This document shows positions 44,711 through 57,255 of a stretch of DNA of 64,000 nt, piece by piece. Under the pieces are notes generated by a model. That model was not told where the DNA came from, did not search any database, and saw nothing but the letters and a program-made list of their open reading frames with translations. Every line of letters starts with the position of its first letter. The first letter of the stretch is position 1. The DNA comes from Locusta migratoria (lineage: Eukaryota; Arthropoda; Insecta; Orthoptera; Acrididae), in contig CM048745.1 of the NCBI GenBank assembly GCA_026315105.1, forward strand, positions 279,451,247-279,515,246, in the 5' to 3' direction. Position numbers and translations under genes: made by a program.

Positions 44711-46560
44711 TGGGAAGTAAGAAATTAGGAATCCTTACCAATCAAAAGAAAAGTAAAAACATGTCACTTTAGCTGTATTTCTGCAAAGTTTCTGAAAATC
44801 TAGATGTAGCAGACAGAACTAATCAAATTTCAGAAAGGTCTTCCTTACATCTTTCAAAATAGTTTCCACATTTCACAAAGTCCCATATACCTCACATTAT
44901 GTTATGATGTGTGTAACTATATTGTTGCAATATTATTTGCAAAATGATCTCCTCAAAAAGTGTTGGGACTCTAACATCTAATATAATGTTTTTAAATCAA
45001 TAATTTAACAACAAACAATCATGTTCTGATTTTATAATGTATTTTTTAATTATTAAAATAATAAAAAAAAAAGAAGAAGGGAAAAATACTTACAGTCGAG
45101 AGAAAGTGGATTACTAGACGTATTGAAATAGCTGAGACCTGTCACTGATTGTTACCTGTCTATCTCAAACCATATGCCACACTTAGCTAGCTTTGTACGA
45201 GAGAAATGTGAATCTGTATTGTCACCAGTAGTAATCAATCTTGGGTTCCCCTCAATTTCAGTTTCTCCCCCCTCTTTCCCCTCAATCTCACTCCCCACTC
45301 ATTCTCAGCACCCCCCCCCCCCCCTCAATCTAAGTCCCCAGATTACTCTGAGTCTACTAAACTTCCTGTGACCCATCCTGCTAAAATCATTCATTGTATT
45401 TTTTCTATGTGAAAAGGATCTATTTAGTTTCACAACTTTATGTACAAAGTACTGATGTTGAGACTAGTCTTTTCTGTTGCAAATCAGTCCAGACACATAC
45501 ATACTGCACCTAAAACTTTGCTTTGATGGTTAAATATGACACTGAAGCAATGCTAATTAGTGTGAACCTGTCCTTGGATGATCCATATACAATTTGATGG
45601 AAATCTTCATAGAATTACATATTTAGAAATGTTTTTAAATTGTTGACCATCTTCTCTGCTTTACAAGAGCTGAAGCTTCCTTTACTGTTTCTGAAGTTTT
45701 TTCATTTCCACATTTGATGTTCAGTCATAATAGATAATAATATTACTAAGAATTATTATTATTCCTATTATTATTATTATTATTATTAAGAAATCATGTC
45801 AGTAGTAGAAAAATTCAATTATATGTAGTGTAAAACCAAACAATTCAGTGGAATTGGGGGGGGGGGGGGACTCTGTGCATTACATTTGAAATATGTTACT
45901 GTACTTAATGTGAATTACCAAAGTACATATGGTATGTATTTCTCTGTTATTCTTGAAGCAGTCAACTACTGCCCCTTGCTTTGTACACCATCCATTCTGC
46001 ATAGGTACAGAAATAAAGTTTTAAAAACCTTGTAGTAATCAAACACTCAGTCTTCTAGCAAGCATGTGTTATTGGAAGTTGCACCACTTTCTGTAAAGGC
46101 ACATTAGAAAAATGATATATATGTAATTTTATTCATGTATTTAAATGTTTTATCCATTGCAGCTACCTTATTATGTCTTATCAATGCTCTATTTCATAAA
46201 TTTTTAAACTGAATTATGTTGCAATATATTTGCTGCCAATTTTTGGTTCCCTTCAGGATGAAAATATATAATAAAAGATACAAAAGCACTGCTTCTTTAT
46301 TGTTAAATTTTCCATATGGGAAAAATGGCAGTGTTATTTCTCATGTTTGTATCTAAAATTTCTTCAGAATGCTACAGTTCATAAGTACAAATACAGACAT
46401 AGTATAATACAGGGTTTACCTTACAATCTGCATCATGAACAACACAACAGAATGCTAGCAAAAACAAATATTTTTCTGTTTATCATGAGATTTGTTTTTA
46501 AAATCAAACTAATTGCTGCCAGTGATCTTACATAAGCATAGATGTAATCAATACTGTCTT
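44711..46560. other. AT-rich spacer with simple repeats
   Basis: No gene seen. It contains a CT/C-rich tract with a run of about 18 C (45240-45330), a (TTA)n run (about 45750-45790) and a run of about 16 G (45855-45870). It lies downstream of the host gene end at 46664. Confidence 0.5.
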
Positions 46561-46570
46561 CAGTACTATT

Positions 46571-46576
46571 ATTTTA
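46571..46576 (-). terminator. Candidate polyadenylation signal
   Basis: AATAAA on the minus strand, about 90 bases after the predicted stop codon at 46664. AT-rich DNA makes chance matches common. Confidence 0.35.
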
Positions 46577-46663
46577 TTTTTATATAAAAGATAAATAAAA
46601 CTTTTGATATTAAAATCGAAAGATATTTTAATACAAAATCTAACATATACAAACTTTTTACTT

Positions 46664-46728
46664 TTAAGCAACTTCATGTGCTTGGATTTTCTGGGATGTG
46701 AAATCTTCAATATGCATTTCTGATGTAT
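46664..46728 (-). CDS. Predicted last coding exon of an unidentified host gene
   Basis: 65 bases on the minus strand after a strong acceptor (CTTTATTTTTTACAG). The exon begins in phase with the previous exon: the split codon G|AT gives Asp. It then encodes TSEMHIEDFTSQKIQAHEVA and a TAA stop at 46664-46666. I recognise no domain; the segment is acidic/polar like a disordered C-terminus. Matching phase and the strong acceptor are the evidence. No transposon similarity was noted. Confidence 0.6.
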
Positions 46729-46834
46729 CTGTAAAAAATAAAGCATTCATATTGACTTCAAATTTACTTTACAAACATAACCAAGAAAATTAAAGAAATG
46801 AATTATTTCTTTTGTATAGAGGAATTTACTGTAC

Positions 46835-46952
46835 CCATATGTGTTGGTTCAACAAAGACAGATGCCACAGTAGTTGAGCCATTCTCACGCAGGAAGCTTT
46901 GAAAATTATGATCCTGACTGTGCTGTGTTGTTGTGATGAAAGTACATCCATC
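46835..46952 (-). CDS. Predicted penultimate coding exon of the host gene
   Basis: 118 bases on the minus strand. The acceptor is GTGCTGTTTAG, the donor G|GTACAG. The frame is open from the first base (phase 0): DGCTFITTTQHSQDHNFQSF, then LRENGSTTVASVFVEPTHM, leaving one base for the next exon. The intron to the last exon is only 106 bases. Ser/Thr/Gln-rich composition suggests a linker or tail of a regulatory protein, but that is a guess. An alternative is a spurious open stretch; the paired phases argue against this. Confidence 0.6.
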
Positions 46953-47520
46953 CTAAACAGCACACAGTATGTCATTAATAACCTGATATGTATGAAATTC
47001 ATTATTTTACAAAGTGAGTAATAAAATTTTTGTTTACTTTAATAATAATAAAAAAACTAAATTAAACATGTTTTTACATCTACTAAGCAAGCAGTGGTTC
47101 AAGGTGTAACTTTTAGAAAATAAGCATAGTCAAGAAAGTACTTAACAGTTGTAAGTAAGCAAACTGAAATGAATTTGGCTTTTGTTTGAGTAAATTAATG
47201 AGGTGCAGACATCTAAATTTAATCTCTTAACTGATGAAAAGGAAATAACAAAAAGATTAATGAAATGAGGGAAAGAACAGAGGGATACAGTATATCATTT
47301 TAAAGAAAAGAAAAGTAAGTAGCCATTTGGTTTAATTTTTTATGTGTATAAAATTCATTAGAGATAGCTTACTAGTAGGTACCACATAGAGAAGTGGAAA
47401 GGAACTGGTATCGAAGGACTTGTCACAATAGTCCCCTGGTATAATGAAATAAATTGCAATTTGTGATCAGTTATGGCTTCACTATACTAGGTTCATATGA
47501 AATACCAAAGTGTGGCGAAT

Positions 47521-47597
47521 GAAAATTTGTGCCCAGCCGGGATTCGAACCCGGGATCTCCTGCTTACTAGGTAGACACGTTGATCACTCCGCCACCA
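47521..47597 (-). repeat. tRNA-Thr-like head of left arm
   Basis: The minus strand starts GTGTCCTTGGTGGCGGAGTG (box A-like) and has GGGTTCGAATCCC (box B-like), ending GGGCAC, which pairs with GTGTCC. The anticodon loop would be CTAGTAA. I read it as a SINE head rather than a functional tRNA because the anticodon stem is mismatched and no CCA or terminator context was seen. Confidence 0.65.
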
Positions 47598-48175
47598 AGG
47601 ACACAGTCACCAGCCTAACTGCAGAGAACTCTTCCCTGCACGTCTACCGCCACACACAAATCTCCATTCGCCACGCTGTCTCTTTCCTATTACCACAGCC
47701 TATTTGTTCTGTGATGCTCGCAGCCACAATACTGTATTCCCGCATCAGGGAGAACAGACCGTGAGGTATCGAGACACAATTAATTGTCGTCAGGAGCCCA
47801 GCCTTGACTTGTATACAATTATATATTTTTTGATGACGTTACAGCATTCATTTTAATAAAATAAATCACAATTTGCGATCAGTTATGGCTTCACTGTACT
47901 AGGTGGTATTCCATTTTATTTCATTAAAATGAACACTGTAACGTCATCAAAAAATATATAACTGTATACAAGCCGAGGCAGGGCTCCTGACGACAATTAA
48001 TTGTGTCTCGATACCTCACGGTCTGTTCTCCCTGATGCAGGAATACAGTATTGTGGCTGCAAGCATCACAGAACAAATGGGCTGTGGTAATAGGTAAGAT
48101 ACAGCGTGGCGAACGGAGATTTCCGTGTGGCGGGAGACGTGCAGGGAAGAGTCCTCTGCAGTCGGGATGGTCACT

Positions 48176-48252
48176 GTGTCCTTGGTGGCGGAGTGGTCAA
48201 AGCGTTTTCCTAGTAAGCAGGAGATTCCGGGTTCAAATCCCGGCCGGGCACA
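48176..48252 (+). repeat. tRNA-Thr-like head of right arm
   Basis: Inverted partner of 47521-47597: GTGTCCTTGGTGGCGGAGTG, then CTAGTAAGCAGGAG and GGGTTCAAATCCC. Box B differs by one base from the left copy. Confidence 0.65.
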
Positions 48253-49439
48253 AATTTTCATTCACCGCATCTAGTACAGTGAAGCCATAACTGATCGCAA
48301 ATTGTGATTTATTTCATTAAAATGAACACTGTAATGTCATCAAAAAATATATAATACCCTGGGATAATTTGAACAAAAGTTGCTCAGAATATGATTTCAG
48401 TTCTCTCTCAGCTGACATACAGTAGGACAGAAGACTGGGGCAGTGGAGACATTGCAGTGAAAAACAAGACATAAATAAACAAATCAACACAATGGACACA
48501 AAAACTTAGAAAATTAAAATGTACGTACTGCAATCAATAGGACAAATAGACTACAAATATGTGGAAAGAGAACAATAACAGGCAGAAAGTTTAATTAAAA
48601 TGTAAAATAATCATTAAATTATAATAATGACAATATAAGATGAAGACAACAGTGAAAAATTAACACACATATTTGTTTGTTCTTTGTTTCCCTGAAAGCA
48701 CAGGTACATTCTGATAAATTAAAAGTTATGAAACAGGAATAAAAAAATTAAGATGAGCAATGGAATTGCTGAGGGGCTATTTTGTTTAATTTTGCATTGT
48801 TGTGAATGAAGAGAAGTTTTCTCATGTGCCAATAAAATATGGCTCCGTGTAAGATTTTAAAAGAAATTGACAATATTTACATCTTTGTCACAAAATATTT
48901 CTTTTTTATAAGTCATTGTGAAAGGAATGAACATTCCACAATCAGCTTTGTGCACAGCAAATGTATATAGCAAACTAGCTCTGTAATTATACATCATCTT
49001 TGCAGCTCCATAACTCTCCGTGAGTTATGAGCTCAGGTTGTATCCTAGAAAATTAACATAATTTTAAGTTGAATTTAATTTGAAAAATGTGGAATAATGA
49101 GTTCATTAAATTACTTCATATTGCATATATGACAGCTTCAAATGGGGTCTCGTGGAAATGTTGTCAAATGACAATTCCTACCAAGCCATGAGAACAACTA
49201 TGTCCTCCCTCATTTGCACTGTAGACTTGACAGTCACCCAACAAGCTTCCTGGTTTATTTTATCCAGGCAAAGGGACTGTATAGCTTCTTTTACAGCTCT
49301 GATGAGAGCTGAAAAGGCCATTTTTATTGAAGTGGGTAAAAAGCTTACCCTTATCCATTGAACTGCCCAGGTAGCATAATCAAAGACAGTTAAAGGCAAT
49401 CTTAACCTTGCAGGGTGATTGTCAAGTCTTACCCAGGAA

Positions 49440-49800
49440 GAAGTTATATCTCCCAGTGTCGAGAGGGCAGACTTAAAAAACTTAATGAGGATGTGGACAC
49501 AATTGTTCTCCTTGCTGACAAAGAAAATGACTCTGTGTTAATATCATAGGAAGTCTACAGATCTGATGTGTACAGTTTAAACTGTAAGGATTATAAGGAT
49601 CCCATGACCTCACTGGTTCATAGGACTGCTCAACTCCTGAACACAGTCTCTTTAACCCAAAGAGGTTGTGAGTATATTAAAAAGCTAGGCTATAATGCAG
49701 GAACTACACAGGTTTCTGAAGATGCACACAAATAATATACCCCCTGCAGCCTATATAAAGTAATATTGGGTTGCTACATTTTGGGTACCTTGTTGGGACA
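49440..49800 (+). pseudogene. Penelope-like ORF fragment, N-terminal region
   Basis: Plus-strand translation gives LNEDVDTIVLLADKENDSVL near 49480-49545, comparable to the LKADRSIVILPADKGSTTVV block that starts the polymerase in the intact element at 37141-39174. It is followed by a DPMTSLVHRTAQLLNTVSL region. The sequence ends near 49800 before the catalytic motifs. A stop follows VLIS. It is a different PLE lineage from the one at 37141. Confidence 0.55.
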
Positions 49801-50044
49801 TGTCCTAACCACATCAAGGATACAGCAGGTTTTTTATCAGCTGGCTTATGACTCTTGAGACTAAGTAGCTCAAATTTATCCATCTGATTTGATGTTTTCT
49901 CATTATTTACTGAATTTCCACTTACAAAGACTTTATCCTAGACTGCAAAATATTTACCAAACAAATTGTAATAAGTTAATGAAATCAACTAACTAGTTAC
50001 AACAAATAGTGGTTTAATGTAACCATTGATGAGATGAAGCCATA

Positions 50045-51650
50045 TTTATTTATTTATTAATTATTCACATATGGCCCAATACGACCACAGAAAGTCTCTT
50101 TCTTTCATCGCACTGTGCTGTTCCAGTCTGTTTTCTATTTTCCCTGACCAACTTTCCAGTCAAATATCTTTTGTCTGAGTCTTTTTCTATCTGAAATGCC
50201 AGCCTGAGTTATACCAACTAGTTTCAGATCCTCCTTAACCTCAGCGATCCATTTGATTGGCTTACTTCAGTTTTCTTAGAATTCTGCTATTTGTTTTGCC
50301 AGCCTAGTGGCTGCTATATTTTGAATGTGCCCATAAAATTTACACCTTTGTTTTCTCATGTCACCATGTATATCTGTGTAATCTATTTCCTTATTACTTC
50401 TCAGACTAAAAGTTTCTCCATCAGTAATTTTCAGGCTTAATATTTTCCTAATTTTTGTAAAAATACCCTTATTTCTATTTAAAATTAGTTTCTGCTTCAT
50501 AATGACATTCAAGTTTGATTACAATGCTATAATGCCTAAGTTTACCAAATTTAGAAAGTGATATTTTATTATAAATATTTTGTGTTAATCTGAATGCGGT
50601 TGACACTTTTTGACAGCAAACTTTGTTTGCAGCTTTTTCCAGACAGGTGGTTTTTTTTATGATTTCTCCTGAGTATTTAAATTGGGAAACCTTTTTTATT
50701 TTTCCATAAATTTCATGTTCAAAAACTTTGGTGCTTGTTTGTTGTATGTCATACGTTCCATTTTTTTGAATTATATTTGTTGTCCTAGTTTTTCTACAAC
50801 TTCTTTAAGAATTTCAATTTCTTTTTGGGCTGCCGTAACATCCCTAGTTAAAGTTGCCAGATTGTCTGCAAAGGTGAGGCAACTACTCTAATATTACTTC
50901 TACCTAATTTGATTCATTGATACATATTTTGACTCAAATTTTGTTCTCGCTATTACCTTTTCCAAGACACAGTTGAACAGTAATGGGGGAATCCATATCC
51001 CTGTCTAAACCAGTCTTTATATCAAATGGTTCAGAAGTTTCTCACATGAATTTAACTTTAGAACTAGTGTTGGTTAATTTTTCCTTAATCAGTGTTATCT
51101 AACCCTTTTTCCTTTAAAAATTGGATTTAGAAGTTCACAAACAACTGAGTCGTAGGTCGCAGGTTGCAGGTTGAGTACTGCTGGTCTAAAGCCTGCCGGT
51201 ATTCACTAATTTTAGGTTCCAACTGTTCTTGGGCTCAGTCAAGCAAACATGGTGAAAGAATTTTTTATGTGACCAGGAGATAATTAAAGAACTCCTTTTT
51301 TATATAGTGAATGAATTAGGGAAGTTTCCAATCCTTGAGCATTTTCTGTTTGCCAGATATGTGTTATTAGTTGAGTGATCTCTTTTATAGTTTTAGAGCC
51401 AGCTGTTTTTTTGTAGTTCTGCAATTATGCCATCTTTTCAATTGCTTTCTTGTTTTTTAAGTCTCTTGTTTAGTTATTTCAATTTTGTCAGATTCTTTAG
51501 AGCTATGGTTGGTGTTGTTGGTTTGTCATGGTTGGAATTTATTCTGGACATTTCAAAATAATTTTCTTGGTTGTTAAGAGTTTAACTGCCATTTTCATTT
51601 TGAAGCAAAGACTTTGAGGTTGATAACTGCTTAGTTTTGTTTTAAATGTT
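50045..51650 (-). pseudogene. LINE reverse transcriptase remnant, 3' half
   Basis: Minus strand. Near 50860-50770 it reads LTFADNLATLTRD, where the catalytic FADD is changed to FADN, then AAQKEIEILKEVVEKLG. 50512-50276 encodes SLRSNKEIDYTDIH and MRKQRCKFYGHIQNI, the C-terminal region of a LINE group with a 'MRKRRLKFYGH' block. The end near 50060 is Lys/Arg-rich. Upstream (51650-50900) the polymerase is heavily broken. The changed catalytic Asp alone would inactivate it. Confidence 0.65.
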
Positions 51651-51829
51651 TTATAAAAAAGTTTCTGGTATGATTCTTTTGGAAGTATTTTTCTATTTTC
51701 AAAAGTTGGGCATTTTTATAGTTTCTTTCCTAACTTGCCCCTACCTGACCTATGTACAAGTACTGCCTTAAAAGGTTGCTTGAAATTTCCATTACCATTT
51801 TTTCCCCAAATGTCTATCTTGTTGTGTTA

Positions 51830-52090
51830 GCATGTGCATGTGTTTGAGTGTGTGTGTGCACTTGTTTACCTTTCCTTTTTTCCCCTTAAGGTAAGTCCTT
51901 CCACTCCTGGGATTGGAATGACTCCTTTTCCACTTCCTTAAAACCCGTATCCTTCCCTTTCTCCCCTCCTTCCTTTCTCTTTTCCTGAAGAAGCTACCAG
52001 CGGTGGCGAAAGCTTGTATGTTTGTTTGTGTGTGATTTTATTTGTGTCTGTCAACGGGCCTGTGCTTTGGGTAAGTCATCCGTTTTATAT
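51830..52090 (+). repeat. Penelope terminal repeat with hammerhead
   Basis: Same family as 36066-36735: TTAAGGTAAGTCCTTCCACTCC, CTTAAAACCCGTATCCTTCC, then the hammerhead and a GTTTGTGTGTG run. It lies upstream of a plus-strand PLE coding region starting near 52180. Confidence 0.78.
51985..52011 (+). ncRNA. Hammerhead ribozyme core
   Basis: CUGAAGA (51985-51991), stem II GCUACC-AGC-GGUGGC (one G-U pair), GAAA (52008-52011), then GCUU, so A15.1-U16.1 is the palindrome AGCU. Stem I is weak. Confidence 0.68.
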
Positions 52091-52179
52091 TTTTTATATA
52101 AATTTATCCAACCTTTTAATTATTTAGATACAGTCACAGTCTCTCACAAGATGTCACCACTGCCTCCACAGAACTTGTC

Positions 52180-52755
52180 TTTCCAATGAATCACACACCT
52201 CATACTCCCTAAAACCCATAAAGAGAACCACTCTGGCTGTCCCATCCCAGCATGCTTCAAAGCCCTAACAGAATAAATTTCAGCTCTGGAAGACCAACAC
52301 CTCCAATCTATAACCTGCAGGCTGACATCCTGCATCAATGACCTGAACCACTTTCTGGAATGCCTCAATTTCATCATTATGCCCCTCTCACGTGAAAGAT
52401 TCCTTGTCACCATAGATGCCACATCCCTCTACACCAACATTTCCCACACCCATGGTCTATCAGCCCTAGAACACTATCTTTCTTAATGCCCAAATGAAAG
52501 CCTCCCCAAAATTTCACTTCTTATCACACTTGCTAATTTCATCCTCACCCATAATTACTTCATCTGTGAAGGCCAGACCTACAAACAAATCAAGGGGACA
52601 GCTACGGGTACCAGGATGACCCCTTCCTATGCCAACCTCTTCATGTGCCGCATGGAAGAGGCATTCCTTAAGACGTAGCAGCTGCACCCTGTGGCTTGGT
52701 ATAGATTCATAGATGACATCTTTGTGGTCTGCTCTCACGGTGAAGAAACCCTTCT
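52180..52755 (+). pseudogene. Penelope-like reverse transcriptase, upstream half
   Basis: One main frame with scattered stops: LPKTHKENHSGCPI near 52210, FLVTIDATSLYTNISHTHG near 52402, GTATGTRMTPSYANLF near 52600 and WYRFIDDIFVV near 52695 with the catalytic Asp pair. It stops at 52755, where a ~6.3 kb LINE in the opposite orientation has inserted. The gene resumes at 59044. The segment before PLKIH-type sequence is lost, so the terminal repeat joins a 5'-truncated ORF. Confidence 0.78.
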
Positions 52756-53114
52756 GTTGTTGTTGTTGTTGTTTTGAGGGGACTAAACATCTAGGTCTTC
52801 AGTTTCCTGTTCCTACATAATAGATCACTGTCAGAAGCTAAAAATAAACATTGAGAATGAAAACTCATAAAAGGGACAGACTGACAATAACAGTTCGTTG
52901 AAAACACAAAAGGACACGTAGGTAAAAAACTAAGTCAGGAACTAAGTTAAAAACAGGAGAGCAGAATATCATGGCTGGCTGATCACAAACATAAAACAGG
53001 ATGAGCCAGCCATACTGCACACTCTAAAAACCTCAAAACATTTTTCAGAAGAGGCTTAAAAGTCTTTAAAAGTGCTAGGTGGGAACCTGAGATATCAGGC
53101 TACAGCACCTACCA

Positions 53115-56100
53115 CTAGATGGAATTGTAAAAAACAGCTGCACAAATAAAACATAAAACGGAATTAGGCATGGACGCATCATCACCTAAAACAAAGGGTA
53201 GCACATCTGGTAGGTTAAAAGACTGCCACAAATTGGCTAAAGCTGGACACTCCATCAGAAGATGGACTACTGTCAGCGCTGCTCCACACAGACACACAGG
53301 CGGGTCCTCACAGAGAAGGAGATGGCTGTGGGTCAACCAGGTATGCCCAATACGGAGGCGGAAGAGGGCAACTGATTCTCTACATATGGGCTGCAGTGAA
53401 GATTTCCACAGAGTCGTGAATAGCTTCACTGCTTGAAGCTTATTCATTGCACTTGTGGTAGACCATTCAGCACTCCAAGCCTCAGGCACCTTCTGTTACA
53501 ACGTCAACTTGAGGTCGGATTCTGTGACACCAATGGATAAGGGTGGTGCAATAGTTGCCTGCTTGGCCAACCGATCGGCATGTACATTCCCCAGTATGCC
53601 GATGTGGCCAGGGGTCCACAGAAAGACCACAGAATGGCCATATTTGCCAAGAGAGAAAACAGTGCCTTGAATGGACTGCACTAATGGGTAGTGAGGCAAG
53701 AACTGCTCAATTGCCTGTAAGTCACTATAGATGAAAAATGACCCTCTGGGGCAGGCTCCAAGATGTTCTAGAGCCTTGAGGATGGTGACCAGCTCTGTAG
53801 TAAAGACACCACTTTCATGGGAACCATCAGTATAAATGGCTTCGGCACCATGGAATGAATCAAGGTGTTGCAGGAACTGGCGATGGAGTTGTGGTGGAGA
53901 AAATGAGTCCTTCAATGCATGGGATAGTTCCAGACAAAGCTGCAAGCAAGGGGTGGACAAAGGAGGGGTTTGAAAGAAATATTGTAATGTGTCAGGGAGT
54001 GGATGGGATTCAAGGGACGAAAGGAGAGAACGTGACACCAATGGATAAGGGTGGTGCAATAGTTGCCTGCTTGGCCAACCGATCGGCATGTACATTCCCC
54101 AGTATGCCGATGTGGCCAGGGGTCCACAGAAAGACCACAGAATGGCCATATTTGCCAAGAGAGAAAACAGTGCCTTGAATGGACTGCACTAATGGGTGGT
54201 GAGGCAAGAACTGCTCAATTGCCTGTAAGTCACTATAGATGAAAAATGACCCTCTGGGGCAGGCTCCAAGATGTTCTAGAGCCTTGAGGATGGTGACCAG
54301 CTCTGTAGTAAAGACACTACTTTCATGGGGCAATGAATGCTGTTCGACATGGTTGCCATGGAGACATGCAAACCCAGCATGACCATCTGCTAGGGAACCA
54401 TCAGTGTAAATGGCTTCGGCACCATGGAATGAATCAAGGTGTTGCAGGAACTGGCGATGGAGTTGTGGTGGAGAAAATGAGTCCTTCAATGCATGGGATA
54501 GTTCCAGACAAAGCTGCAAGCAAGGGGTGGACAAAGGAGGGGTTTGAAAGAAATATTGTAATGTGTCAGGGAGTGGCTGGGATTCAAGGGACGAAAGGAG
54601 AGAACGAACATGGACTGAAATCGGTTAACCCGACCTAGGCCATAGTGGGGGGATAGGGAATGCAACATCCAGGAAAAGGAGCTGGCAGTTCGGGTGGTGG
54701 GGCGAGACCTGAATGTGGGCAACATAAGATGTTAGCAGGTGTTGCCTGCGAAACCGCAGTGGGAGGACCCCAGCTTCGACTAGGAGGCTTGTCACAGGGC
54801 TTGTGCAAAAAGCCCCTGTTGCCAAATGGACACCACAATTTAAACTGTGTTCAATGGCTGCAGTGCTGAATGTGCAGCCGAATCACAAACTATGCAGCCA
54901 TAGTCGAGACACAACTGAATGAGGGCCTTGTAGAGCTGCAGGAGCGTTGGGTGTGCAGCTCCCCAAACGGTGTGGCTCAGACAACGCAGGATGTTTAGGT
55001 GCCGCAAGCACTTTTGTTTGAGCTGCCGGAGATGCGGCACCCAAGTAAGATGGTCATCAAACAACATTCCTAAAAATCTGCGTGTCTCTTTGACACGTAG
55101 CAGGTCACCAGCTAAATAAAGTTTGGGTTCCAGGTGTACTGCCTGACTTCGACAGAAATGCATCACCCGGGTTTTCGATGCAGAGAACTGAAAACCATGG
55201 GCAAACACCCACGACTGTGCCTTTCAAATGGCTAACTGCAACTGCTGTTCAGCAATGCCGATGCTGGTACAATTAAAATACATGCAGAAGTCATCAGCAT
55301 ACAAGGATGTGGATACTGAAGACCCCACAGCTGCTGCAAGACCATTAACGGCAACTAAAAATAGAGGGTCACTGAGAACAGAACCCTGTAGGACACCATT
55401 TTCTTGATAATGAGGTGAGCTGAGACAAGAACCTACACGAACACGAAAAGAACGCAACACGAGAAAGTTCTGTATGAATACAGGAAGTGGACCCCGTAAG
55501 CCTCAGTTGTATAGTGTAGACAGTATATGGTTGCGCCAGGTGGTGTCATATGCCTTCTGCAGGTCAAAGAAGACGACAACCAGATGTTCGGGGTGAGTAA
55601 AGGCTGTACAGATGGCCGATTCCAGTGACATGAGATTATCGGTAGTGGAGCGGCCATGATGGAACCCACCTTGTGGGGCCAAAAGTCCCCAGTCTTCGAG
55701 GATCCACATAAGCCTCCGACTTACCATGCATTCGAGGAGCCTGCAAGGAATGTTGGTGAGGTTGATTGGTCAATAACTGCCCCAGGCTTCATCACTGGGA
55801 TGAAGACGCTATCCCGCCATTGAGATGGGAAAACACCCTCAACCCAGAGACAATTGAGCAGGGCGAGAAGCTAGTGCTTAGAATCTACTGATAGGTGTTG
55901 GAAGAACTGACTGTGAATGCGATCGGGTCTGAGGAACATGTCTGGGCATGCAGCAAGGGCACTTTCAAATTCCCACTCAGTAAAAGGGTCGTCATTTGCT
56001 TCCCAGCGTCGCGTTTGGAAAGATATTTGATGACGCTCCATTCGTTCTTTAAGGGTGCGGAAGTCTGCCCCATAAGCAGCATTCGCTGAGCTGCGAGCAT

Positions 56101-56970
56101 AATGGTCTGCCATGTGTTCAACTATGGCGACAGGGTCAGTACAGATTGTACTCTGAATGCTGAGGCACGTGATTCTCACTGGTTGGCCGTGCCCAAAGAG
56201 GCGGTGAACCTGTGACGACACCCATGAAGGAGAAGCAGGGGAACCAATTGAGGCAACGTACTTCTCCCATGAGTCCCTCTTGCTTTGTTGGATCAGTCGT
56301 CGGGCCTGTGCCCGGAGATGCTTGAAGGCGATAAGATGTTCTACAGAAGGGTGGCGCCGGTGGCACTGTAGTGCTCACTGACATTCCTGGATGGCCTCAG
56401 CATTCTCCGGTGTCCACCAGGGCACCGACGTATGGTGGAGTGACCCAATTGTGGAGGGAACAGTTGTCTTGGCTGCATAAACGATGGCCTCCTTAACCTG
56501 CTGAACGACAGCATTAACATCAGCCAGAAGGGGAGAGAAAATCACAGCAGCTGAGAAGTAAGCTTGCCAGTCAGCCCTACGGACGGAATAGTGAGGCAGA
56601 CGGTCGGCAGGCGGACACTGTGGGAGTGACATGAAGATAGGGAAATGGTCGCTGCCACACAGGTCGTTGTGGACCCTCCAGGTGAGACGTGGAAGAAGGC
56701 TTGGATAGAAAATATGCCTTGCGCTATGCTAAGATGCATAGCAGCACTGGTGTTGAGGAGGCATATGTTCTGCTGTGTCAGTAGAATCTCAACATCTCTC
56801 CCCTGCGCCGAGTTCTGTGCGCCACCCCACAGAATGTGGTGGGTGTTGAAATCCCACAAGAGAAGGAAGGGTGGGGGAAGTTGGGTGACCAAGGCAGTGA
56901 AGTCTACGGGAGACACATCATCGTCTGGCGGAAGGTATAAAGAACATACAGTAAAATCTTGCAATGCCTA
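53115..56970 (-). pseudogene. I-type LINE ORF2: endonuclease, reverse transcriptase, RNase H
   Basis: Minus strand, in order. AP endonuclease part at 56964-56542 (VCSLYLPPDD, LLLWDFNTHHILWGG). Linker at 56632-55871. Reverse transcriptase: GGFHHGRSTTDNL and VVFFDLQKAYDTTW near 55640-55560, NGVLQGSVLSDPLFLVAVN near 55400, and TSLYADDFCMYF near 55300 with the YADD box. 55208-54840 is the thumb. RNase H at 54534-54010 has AIYTDGSLADGHAGF, TTELVTILKALEHL, FIYSDLQA and LWTPGHIGILGN. A C-terminal Cys/His cluster (CLCGAALTVVHLLMEC) is at 53489-53115. RNase H in ORF2 places it in the I group. Frameshifts and a 508-base duplication break it. Confidence 0.82.
53524..54607 (-). repeat. Tandem duplication within LINE RNase H
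   Basis: Two copies of the same segment: 53524-54031 (508 bases) and 54032-about 54607 (about 574 bases). They differ at only a few bases. The first lacks 66 bases present in the second (54330-54395), with GGG at both breakpoints. Both begin GTGACACCAATGGATAAGGG and end AAGGAGAGAAC. The 66-base loss removes RNase H codons without shifting the frame. Confidence 0.93.
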
Positions 56971-57255
56971 GAGCCTAACAGCGACTGTTTCTAGAAGTGT
57001 TTGAAGAGGCACAGCAGTGCTTGGGACAGAGGCTAGGACATAAATGCAAACTCCACCAGAGACTGATATTCAGAACAATTTTTAAAATAGCGCCTATAAC
57101 CGCAAAGGGCAAGTTTCTTGTAGGGCTAAACAGAGCACCAGGAAATGGCACAGTAACTGCTGCAGCTCAGCCAGATGGTGGAAAAAAACCGCTGCAGTTC
57201 CACTGGAGGATTATGTTTTCTCCAGGCTGTACCGCCATGACGACAAGGAATCAGA

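Larger units (their letters stand above)
47446..48316. repeat. Large imperfect palindrome with two tRNA-like heads
   Basis: The left arm (about 47446-47862) and right arm (about 47916-48316) are inverted copies of about 400-420 bases around a ~50-base spacer. Shared blocks include ACAATTAATTGTCGTCAGGAG at the same place in both. A module with GATCAGTTATGGCTTCACT occurs at 47466, 47878 and inverted at 48277. The module CATCAAAAAATATATA is at 47824 (inverted), 47945 and 48338. Each arm has a tRNA-like head near its outer end. Confidence 0.85.

Noticed and set aside
48176..48252. Functional tRNA-Thr gene
   Set aside because: Box A and box B are present, but the anticodon stem is mismatched, an inverted twin lies 600 bases away and both are inside a repeat.
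49690..49740. Another hammerhead (CTGAAGATGCACAC)
   Set aside because: No stem II partner and no GAAA follow.
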